A stretch of 7,403 nucleotides of DNA from Bacillota bacterium. GTDB taxonomy: Bacteria; Bacillota; Dethiobacteria; DTU022. Under the pieces are notes generated by a model. That model was given only the letters and a program-made list of their open reading frames with translations, did not search any database and was not told where the DNA came from. The translations under genes were made by a program, and so were the position numbers. Where the stretch lies: positions 1 through 7,403 of the forward strand of contig JAAZIG010000120.1 in assembly GCA_012510325.1 (NCBI GenBank), in the 5' to 3' direction. Shown piece after piece: positions 1 to 4,487 of the stretch; the first letter of the stretch is position 1; each line of letters begins with the position of its first letter.

Positions 1-101
1 ATCAGGAGTACGAGCGCAACAATGAACCAGTGATGCCTTCTCTTGAGCCCGTTGCCAGCGCCGGTCATGACCGCCTGCCGCCCCCTCTTCTCTTCGTTCA
101 T
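1..101 (-). CDS. N-terminus of a membrane-anchored protein, possibly S41 C-terminal processing peptidase (partial)
   Basis: Only the first 33 codons are inside the window, and the gene runs off the left edge. From the ATG at 101 the protein reads MNEEKRGRQAVM..., then a basic stretch (LKRRHH) and the start of a hydrophobic segment (WFIVALVLL). This is the layout of an uncleaved signal anchor or signal peptide with the N-terminus in the cytoplasm. A second in-frame ATG at 68-66 would give a shorter N-terminus (MTGAGNGLKRRHH...) that keeps the anchor. Neither start has a well-placed Shine-Dalgarno: the purine-rich run GAAGAGAAGAGGGGG lies between them, and AGGCGG ends only 2 nt before the second ATG. 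A CtpA-type S41 protease is my guess from gene order, since it commonly follows ftsEX and the M23 gene in Clostridia. The visible residues cannot confirm it. Confidence 0.55.
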   Translation of the reverse strand, partial: MNEEKRGRQAVMTGAGNGLKRRHHWFIVALVLL

Positions 102-107
102 GCGTTA

Positions 108-136
108 ATTATAACGCCGCCCCGGGGAAAAGACCA
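108..136 (-). promoter_or_regulatory. Candidate sigma-A type promoter for the left-edge gene
   Basis: On the minus strand a perfect TATAAT lies at 113-108. A weak -35 (TGGTCT, 3 of 6 matches to TTGACA) sits at 136-131 with a 17-nt spacer. The predicted start site, about 7 nt past the -10, falls at or next to the A of the ATG at 101. The transcript would therefore be leaderless if that ATG is used, or carry a leader of about 33 nt if translation starts at the ATG at 68. A promoter here fits the long gap separating this gene from the M23 gene. The -35 is poor, so confidence is moderate. Confidence 0.45.
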
Positions 137-199
137 GCGGGTGTTCCCGAAGGCGCTGTGGGGATTGACCGCGGCGCCATGCAGCCTGCCTCTTTTTTA

Positions 200-322
200 T
201 CATGCTGAGGGCACAGCCCGAAGGATCCCATGCTTTAATATGAGGCCCTCGCCGAAAATGCTCGGACTTTCCCTTTACTTGCGGCCCGACCGGTTGAGAG
301 TCTTCGCTGCGCTCAGAGTGAC
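200..322. repeat. Inverted-repeat intergenic element of the 'SERSE' type
   Basis: The left arm (200-228) reads TCATGCTGAGGGCACAGCCC followed by GAAGGATCC. The right arm (297-322) is its imperfect inverse: its reverse complement starts GTCACTCTGAGCGCAGCGAAG. The arms share TCA..CTGAG.G.CAGC..GAAG with small indels and enclose about 68 nt. I recall TCATCCTGAGCGAAGCGAAGGATC-like units as a very common intergenic repeat in many bacterial phyla. In minus-strand translation it gives the tell-tale spurious peptide HSERSE, which is present here. No transposase or target duplication is visible, so it may be a REP-like or MITE-like sequence. Confidence 0.6.
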
Positions 323-330
323 GGTGTAGA

Positions 331-345
331 GGGCTCGGAATGACG
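331..345 (+). repeat. Degenerate half-copy of the right arm of the inverted-repeat element
   Basis: GGGCTCGGAATGACG at 331-345 matches GCGCTCAGAGTGACG at 310-324 at 12 of 15 positions, offset by 21 bases. This makes a short direct repeat just outside the inverted-repeat element. It could be the remnant of a second copy or part of a longer standard form of the element. Confidence 0.4.
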
Positions 346-370
346 TGTGGGAGGATCAGGTGACGGACTA

Positions 371-389
371 GGGGCAGGGCATGCCCGCC
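371..389. repeat. GCATGC-centred palindrome, copy 1
   Basis: GGGCATGCCC (377-386) is a perfect 10-bp palindrome. With flanks, GGGGCAGGGCATGCCCGCCC aligns with the second palindrome at 566-586 over nearly its whole length. Similar GC-rich GCATGC-centred palindromes occur as intergenic repeats in other genomes (from memory). There is no T-tract on either side, so it is not a standard terminator. Confidence 0.45.
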
Positions 390-520
390 CGCAGTTAACC
401 CCCGTGTTTCATTTATGCTTTCGGGAAATCTGCTTGCCCTGCGGTACCCGGTTTGGGTTCGCACAAGCGTGTGGTTATGGAAACAGTGCGGTTGTACGGT
501 TCCGGTGCGGCTCTATGTTT

Positions 521-545
521 CCGCTGCGCTCACTTTAGCCAGCGG
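521..545. repeat. Hairpin sharing an 11-base word with the inverted-repeat element
   Basis: CCGCTG (521-526) pairs with CAGCGG (540-545), and after one bulged base GCT (528-530) pairs with AGC (537-539). This makes a 9-bp stem around a CACTTT loop. The word CGCTGCGCTCA at 522-532 is identical to 305-315 in the right arm of the element at 200-322, so this may be another, more diverged repeat unit. No U-tract follows on either strand. Confidence 0.4.
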
Positions 546-566
546 CCATCGTGAAAACTTGCACAA

Positions 567-586
567 GGGCAAGGCATGCCTTACCC
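567..586. repeat. GCATGC-centred palindrome, copy 2
   Basis: AAGGCATGCCTT (571-582) is a perfect 12-bp palindrome. It is extended by GGG/CCC arms with one mismatched pair, giving a 20-nt near-perfect palindrome. It lies about 30 bases downstream of the M23 stop in the direction of transcription and could fold in the 3' untranslated RNA. It aligns with the copy at 371-389. Confidence 0.5.
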
Positions 587-589
587 AGA

Positions 590-616
590 GGTGACGGGAG
601 AACCGTCTCTGTCACC
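590..616 (-). other. Hairpin at the 3' end of the M23 peptidase gene
   Basis: On the minus strand GGTGAC (616-611) pairs with GTCACC (595-590). A weaker inner stem (GAG with CTC) is separated by an internal loop. The first G of the stem is the last base of the TAG stop codon. The bases that follow (TCTGGGTAAGG) contain no U-tract, so this is not a good intrinsic terminator. It could protect the 3' end or act together with the palindrome at 567-586. Confidence 0.35.
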
Positions 617-1776
617 TAGAAGTAGTTCATCGGGTCTTTGGGCTCGCCGTTTATCCGTACCTCGAAGTGGAGGTGCACGCCCGTGGTGTCTCTGCCGGTA
701 TTGCCGGCCCTGGCGATGCGCTGACCGCGCGTAACCTGTTGGCCTACGCCCACCGCAGTAGAGCCTGCGCGCAAATGCTTGTAGACAGTACTAAGACCGT
801 CGCCATGGTCAATCGTGATATAATACCCAAAAACATTGCTATAGCCCACTATGATCACGTTGCCGGCTCCCGCCGCCAGGATGTAATTTGGCTGCCCATT
901 TGTGGCGATATCAATACCTGTGTGTAGGCGCCAATCCTTGTAAATGGGATGGACCCGCCAGCCGAAGGGGGAACTGATCCAATGAGGAGGCTCCACGGGG
1001 AAACGCAGTGTACCGCCGCTGTCCCCCTCCAAGCTTCCACCGGTTCCGCGGCTGCTCAAGGCCTGGATCTGCCATTCCAGCTCCCGTTCGGCTTGATCCA
1101 ATTCCTTGATCGCCTGCTCAACCCGAGCAATCTCCTGCCGCAGATCTCCCATCACCGTTTGGCGGGAGGCTGCGGTCCTTTCCAGCTCCGCCTCGCTGCT
1201 CAAGATCTGACGGCGCATTCCATCCAGGCGGTTCTTCTCCTCCTCCAGCTTCTGCTTTTCCCTTTCGATGCGGTCCAGCTCCGCCGTGACCTCTTCGATG
1301 AGCTGCCGGTCGTTCTCGGCGATCATCTTGAGATTGTTAAAGCGGCTCAAAAAATCGCTAAAGGAGGAGGCGCCCAGAAGAACATCGATATAGGAAACAG
1401 AGCTCTGTTCGTAGAGCGCGCGGAGACGCCTTTTGAACAGAATCTCCTTCCCGGCCAGATCAGCTTCCGTCTCGGCGAGGGACTCTTCAGCGCGGCTAAT
1501 CTTTTCTTCAGCAATACCGATCTCGCGGTTTACCCGCGTCAGCTCCGCCTGCAGTTCCCCGAGGCGTCGATCAAGCCGGTTCAGCTCATCGGAGAGCTCC
1601 GCCTCGCGACTGCGGTTCTGCTTCAGGGTGCTTTTCTGCTGTCTGAGCTCCCGGTCGACCTCCTCTTTTTTCTGCTCAAGCCCTTCCAGGGAAGCATAAA
1701 CGGGCACCGCTTCAATGGTTAAAAAGATCAGGACAAGAACAAGCGCCAACAGACTCAACAGCCGAACACGCCGCAT
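616..1776 (-). CDS. Secreted coiled-coil murein hydrolase, M23 (LytM/EnvC-like) peptidase
   Basis: The protein has 386 residues. The ATG at 1776 is chosen because GGGAGGG lies 6 nt upstream and because it begins with a clear signal peptide: basic MRRVR, a Leu/Val core, then VYA before residue 29 as a likely cleavage site. An ORF extension of 13 residues upstream (to 1815) lacks such support. Residues about 29-240 are heptad-rich coiled coil (Glu/Lys/Leu/Arg), followed by a short Gly/Ser linker. The M23 domain spans about 258-386 with all expected zinc and catalytic residues: H285 and D289 (HTGID), H334 (YKHL), H368 and H370 (HLHFEV), plus the GWRVHP motif. It should therefore cut peptidoglycan cross-links outside the membrane. 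It lies 51 nt downstream of ftsX. Coiled-coil M23 proteins such as EnvC are controlled by FtsEX, so it is probably the FtsEX partner (inference). Unlike EnvC, whose LytM site is degenerate, this one looks active. Confidence 0.92.
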   Translation of the reverse strand: MRRVRLLSLLALVLVLIFLTIEAVPVYASLEGLEQKKEEVDRELRQQKSTLKQNRSREAELSDELNRLDRRLGELQAELTRVNREIGIAEEKISRAEESLAETEADLAGKEILFKRRLRALYEQSSVSYIDVLLGASSFSDFLSRFNNLKMIAENDRQLIEEVTAELDRIEREKQKLEEEKNRLDGMRRQILSSEAELERTAASRQTVMGDLRQEIARVEQAIKELDQAERELEWQIQALSSRGTGGSLEGDSGGTLRFPVEPPHWISSPFGWRVHPIYKDWRLHTGIDIATNGQPNYILAAGAGNVIIVGYSNVFGYYITIDHGDGLSTVYKHLRAGSTAVGVGQQVTRGQRIARAGNTGRDTTGVHLHFEVRINGEPKDPMNYF

Positions 1777-1782
1777 AAAGAT

Positions 1783-1809
1783 CCCTCCCAATTGGCGGAA
1801 AAAACCGCC
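1783..1809 (-). promoter_or_regulatory. Strong Shine-Dalgarno of the M23 gene with a hairpin just upstream
   Basis: GGGAGGG at 1789-1783 lies 6 nt before the ATG at 1776 and decides that start. Four bases further upstream, GGCGG (1809-1805) and CCGCC (1798-1794) form a perfect 5-bp stem around a loop of six T. The stem-loop sits in the 51-nt ftsX-M23 gap and resembles an mRNA-processing or translation-tuning element. It lacks a downstream U-tract and is unlikely to be a terminator. Confidence 0.45.
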
Positions 1810-1827
1810 GGGCATTTAACTCTTTGT

Positions 1828-2715
1828 TTAAACGCGCAAAAACCGATCCATCGAAAAGAAACTCCCCAAAATTCCCAGCCCTGTCCCCAGGGGAAGCAGG
1901 TACTTGGCCAGCTCGCCCGCGATCAGGGAAGAGGGCAGCAGGGTCAGAAAGCGCAGATTGTTGGCCACAACCCACTCCAGCGAAGCCTGGTAGACATAGT
2001 AAAGCACCACCAGCGGCAGGGCCGCGCCAAGAATCCCGATGAGCAGCCCCTCGAGGATAAAGGGCCAGCGGATGAACCAGTTCGTCGCGCCGACATATTT
2101 CATGATCATGATCTCCCGCCGGCGGATAAAGACGGTCAGCCTGATCGTGTGGGCGATGAGAAAGACCGCGGTAACAGCCAGCCCGATCATCAAAGCCAGC
2201 CCCACCAGCTGCACCGCCCTCGTTGCGGTGAACAGTTTGTCCACCGTCTCCTCCCCGTAGTAAAGATCCCCCACCGCCGGATACCCGGCCAGCTCCCCGG
2301 CGACCTCCCCGACCAGTTCAGGACGGCTGGTGCGCAGCTCGAAGGAATCGCGCAGGGGATTGTTCTCCACCGCTTCGTATCCTTCGACCACATCCCCCAT
2401 CTGCTCTTTCAGCCGCTGCAGCGCCTCTTCCTTGGGCACAAAGCGAACTTCGGCCAGGGAACCGTGAGCGATAAGTTTTTGGCGCAGCTCATTGCGTTCA
2501 GTGATGGTGGCCTCATCATCGATATAGAGAACTATCTCCACCTGCTCCTTAACACTTTGGGTGATATGGGTCAGGTTCAGATTCACGATCATAAAGCCGC
2601 CCAGCATCAGCAGGGTCACGATAACCACCCCCATGGAGGCGATGGTCATCCACTTGTTCCGGTAGAGGCTGCGCAGAGCTTCGCCGCAGGCGTAAAGAAA
2701 ACCGTTAGCGGACAC
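1828..2715 (-). CDS. ftsX: Cell division ABC-type transporter, permease-like subunit FtsX
   Basis: The protein has 295 residues, the usual FtsX length. The GTG at 2715 is chosen because AAGGGGG lies 9 nt upstream and the encoded SANGFLYACGEALRSLYRNK matches the FtsX N-terminus. Extension to the ATG at 2796 would add 27 unlike residues and overlap ftsE by 92 bases. Four membrane segments are visible at about 23-46, 169-193, 219-241 and 266-287. A large extracellular domain lies between the first two (about 47-168, with NPLRDSF near 119-125), and a cytoplasmic RRREIMIMKYVGATNWFIR loop lies before TM3. FtsX transmits ATP-driven changes in FtsE to a peptidoglycan hydrolase outside the membrane rather than moving a substrate. 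The gene overlaps ftsE by 11 nt, which suggests translational coupling, and the M23 hydrolase gene follows directly. Confidence 0.95.
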   Translation of the reverse strand: MSANGFLYACGEALRSLYRNKWMTIASMGVVIVTLLMLGGFMIVNLNLTHITQSVKEQVEIVLYIDDEATITERNELRQKLIAHGSLAEVRFVPKEEALQRLKEQMGDVVEGYEAVENNPLRDSFELRTSRPELVGEVAGELAGYPAVGDLYYGEETVDKLFTATRAVQLVGLALMIGLAVTAVFLIAHTIRLTVFIRRREIMIMKYVGATNWFIRWPFILEGLLIGILGAALPLVVLYYVYQASLEWVVANNLRFLTLLPSSLIAGELAKYLLPLGTGLGILGSFFSMDRFLRV

Positions 2716-3394
2716 CGGCGTAAGCCCCCTTCTCTTCGTCGACGGTGAGCCGACCCCCCTCCAGGTGAATAACCCGCTTCTGCAAGCGATCGACAATTTC
2801 GCGGTTGTGGGTCGCCACCAGCACGGTGGTGCCGCGGATATTGATTGTCCGCAATATATTCATGATCTCGTAAGAAGTGTCGGGATCGAGATTGCCGGTG
2901 GGCTCATCGGCGATGATCATCGCCGGTCGGTTGATGATCGCCCGGGCCAGCCCGATGCGCTGCTGCTCCCCGCCGGAAAGGTCGCAAACCCTGGCTCCGG
3001 CTTTCTCCGGCAGCCCGACGAGCTCGAGAACATAGGGCACCTGGCGCCTGATCTCCCGGTTGGAGGCCCCGGTCACCCGCATGGCAAAGGCAATGTTATC
3101 AAAGGCGGTCCGCTCCTCCAGGAGCCGGAAGTCCTGAAAAACCATCCCGATACTGCGGCGCAGGTAGGGCACCCGGTAGCGGGGCAGCCGGGTCAGATCC
3201 TGGCCGAACACCTTTAAAAGACCCCTCCGCGGAACAATCTCCTGGATAATCATCTTGAAGAGGGTTGTCTTCCCGGCACCGCTCGGTCCGACAAAAAATA
3301 CAAATTCGCCGCGATCGATCATGAAGTTGATATCACTTAGAACATCGCCGCCATTTTGGTCATAGCGGTGATAAATTTCCCTGGCTTCGATCAT
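2705..3394 (-). CDS. ftsE: Cell division ATP-binding protein FtsE
   Basis: The protein has 229 residues, full length for FtsE. The ATG at 3394 has GGGAGAG 8 nt upstream. ABC ATPase motifs are complete: Walker A GPSGAGKTT at 36-44, Q-loop Q87 in VFQDFRLL, signature LSGGEQQR at 139-146, Walker B MIIADE at 159-164 with catalytic E164, D-loop GNLDP at 167-171, and switch H196 (ATHNRE). The early motif (ALSDVNF-like VLSDINF) and length fit FtsE rather than a LolD/MacB exporter, and the overlapping ftsX confirms it. In the cytoplasm it dimerises and binds FtsX. ATP hydrolysis is coupled to activation of septal hydrolases. The gene is preceded by a 197-base gap with a possible promoter. Confidence 0.97.
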   Translation of the reverse strand: MIEAREIYHRYDQNGGDVLSDINFMIDRGEFVFFVGPSGAGKTTLFKMIIQEIVPRRGLLKVFGQDLTRLPRYRVPYLRRSIGMVFQDFRLLEERTAFDNIAFAMRVTGASNREIRRQVPYVLELVGLPEKAGARVCDLSGGEQQRIGLARAIINRPAMIIADEPTGNLDPDTSYEIMNILRTINIRGTTVLVATHNREIVDRLQKRVIHLEGGRLTVDEEKGAYAGVR

Positions 3395-3440
3395 TTTTTT
3401 GTCTCTCCCGCCTTCGAGCTTAACATAAAGTTAATAATTA

Positions 3441-3469
3441 ATCACAATATTCGACACCGAATAGGTTAA
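3441..3469 (-). promoter_or_regulatory. Weak promoter candidate for ftsE with a palindromic spacer
   Basis: On the minus strand TTAACC (3469-3464) and TGTGAT (3446-3441) each match 4 of 6 consensus bases at a 17-nt spacing. The start would be near 3434, about 40 nt before the ftsE ATG. The spacer is almost entirely filled by the palindrome TATTCG-N4-CGAATA (3448-3463), which could be an operator. Both hexamers are poor, and in such AT-rich DNA other pairings are possible. Confidence 0.25.
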
Positions 3470-3543
3470 TCCTGCTTTTTTATTAAAATGTATTAACTTT
3501 TACCAGGGATATTATGGAGATAATTGGGGGGATAAAGGGCCTT

Positions 3544-3587
3544 CCGAAGATGGCGCCGGGCTTCTTCGGGTGAAGCGCGGCCACCCG
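3544..3587 (-). other. Two overlapping hairpins downstream of the YitT family gene
   Basis: CCGAAGA (3544-3550) pairs with TCTTCGG (3563-3569) around a 12-nt loop. CGGGTG (3567-3572) pairs with CACCCG (3582-3587) around a 9-nt loop. The stems share bases 3567-3569 and cannot both form in full. They lie just after the YitT stop. No U-tract follows, so a standard intrinsic terminator is not supported. They may still mark the 3' end of the secA-prfB-yitT unit. Confidence 0.3.
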
Positions 3588-3591
3588 GGGT

Positions 3592-4464
3592 TCAATGGGG
3601 GGGGGAGAGCTCTTTAAAGCCCTCGCCGCGGACCTCCCCGGCGGTCCCGATGATAACAAAAGCCGCCGGATCGAGCTCGTGGATCAGCGCCTTCAGCCGG
3701 GCCACCTGGGGACGGGAGACGGCACAGAGCAGCACTTCCCGCTCCGCTCCGGTGTATCCGCCCCGGCCGGCCAGCCTGGTGACACCCCGGTCCAGCTCCT
3801 GAAGCAGGGCCCGGGTGATCTCTTCAGCGCAGGAGGTGATAATTAGCGCCACCTTCACCGGACTGAACCCTTCCTGAACCAGATCGATCACCTTGGTGCT
3901 GATAAAAAGGGAGAGCACCGCATACATCGCCGCCTCCGCCCCGAGGGTGAAAACCGCCAGACTGATCACCACCAGGTCGGCGCCCAAAAGGCCCTGTCCG
4001 AGAGAGAGCCCGGTAAACCGGTTCAGGATCAGGGAGAGCAGGGCGGTCCCTCCGGTGGACCCCTGGCAGCGGAAGACCAGGCCCAACCCCAAACCCATAA
4101 CGATACCGCCGTAGACGGAGGCGAGGAGCAGATCCTGGGTCAGCACCGGCAGGTACGGCCCGGTCAGCTCGATGGCGGCGGGGAAGGCGAGGGAGCCCAG
4201 CAGGCTGGGGACAACCTTCTCCCGGCCCAACAGCAGCCAGGCCACCACAAAGAGGGGAATATTCAGGGCAACGATGGTCAAGCCGGTGGAGACCTGAAAA
4301 AGATCGTGCAGGATCACGGCAAAACCGCTGATCCCCCCTGCCGCCAGGCTGTGGGGGATCAGGAACAGGTTCATCGCCACCGCCATGAGCACGGAGCCCG
4401 CCAGCACCCCCGCCGCGGCGCCGCCACTTTTTTTTATTCTGCTCCAGGTAAACCCAGTTTCCAT
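3592..4464 (-). CDS. YitT family (DUF161/DUF2179) membrane protein
   Basis: The 290-residue protein has the two-part build of this family. About five or six hydrophobic segments lie between residues 17 and 187, including the family-like LIPHSLAAGGISGFAVIL stretch (35-52) and FRCQGSTGGTALLS (131-144). A cytoplasmic DUF2179 domain lies at about 200-285, with RGVTRLAGRGGYTG (216-229), DPAAFV (265-270) and a closing GEVRGEGF. The molecular role of the family is not settled and I assign none. The ATG at 4464 lies 23 nt after the prfB stop, so it is probably cotranscribed with secA and prfB. Its ribosome site is poor (GGGAAGG about 12 nt upstream), which suggests translational coupling or low expression. 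A run of eight A (4435-4428) lies in codons 10-13. Confidence 0.92.
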   Translation of the reverse strand: METGFTWSRIKKSGGAAAGVLAGSVLMAVAMNLFLIPHSLAAGGISGFAVILHDLFQVSTGLTIVALNIPLFVVAWLLLGREKVVPSLLGSLAFPAAIELTGPYLPVLTQDLLLASVYGGIVMGLGLGLVFRCQGSTGGTALLSLILNRFTGLSLGQGLLGADLVVISLAVFTLGAEAAMYAVLSLFISTKVIDLVQEGFSPVKVALIITSCAEEITRALLQELDRGVTRLAGRGGYTGAEREVLLCAVSRPQVARLKALIHELDPAAFVIIGTAGEVRGEGFKELSPPH

Positions 4465-4487
4465 ATCAGTTTTCGGCCTTCCCGTTT

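Larger units (their letters stand above)
102..615. repeat. 514-base intergenic region made of palindromic repeats, no credible gene
   Basis: This gap between the M23 gene and the left-edge gene has no ORF with a family-like protein. It holds, from low to high coordinate: a promoter (108-136), an inverted-repeat element (200-322) with a degenerate extra half-copy (331-345), a GGGCATGCCC palindrome (377-386), a hairpin that reuses an 11-base word of the inverted-repeat element (521-545), an AAGGCATGCCTT palindrome (567-586), and a hairpin at the M23 stop codon (590-616). The stretches 137-199 and 387-520 show nothing I can name. The short ORFs across it are rich in Arg, Pro and Ser and look like translated repeats. 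Confidence 0.7.
3395..3591. other. 197-base intergenic region before ftsE
   Basis: The GC-rich yitT-proximal third (3541-3591) carries two overlapping hairpins. The middle and ftsE-proximal parts (about 3410-3520) are strikingly AT-rich compared with the rest of the window, with repeated TTAAT and TATT words. They contain a 16-bp palindrome and a weak promoter candidate. There is no gene here. The composition shift itself supports a transcription start for the ftsE-ftsX-M23 block. Confidence 0.5.

Noticed and set aside
105..464. Minus-strand 119-codon ORF containing HSERSE
   Set aside because: It is a translation of the inverted-repeat element and palindromes, with no ribosome site and an Arg/His/Pro-rich composition. 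It is a known type of spurious ORF.
30..538. Plus-strand ORFs of 99 and 63 codons at the left end
   Set aside because: They run through repeats and across the opposing gene start, and show no family-like features or ribosome sites.
590..616. Intrinsic terminator after the M23 gene
   Set aside because: The stem is imperfect and no U-tract follows. It is kept only as a hairpin.
949..1722. Plus-strand 257-codon ORF opposite the M23 gene
   Set aside because: It is antisense to the coiled-coil and linker codons. Its Leu/Gln-rich content is what an antisense reading of Glu/Leu-rich helices gives.
2716..2796. N-terminal extension of ftsX to the ATG at 2796
   Set aside because: The 27 extra residues lie wholly over ftsE codons and do not resemble FtsX. 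The GTG at 2715 has a good ribosome site.
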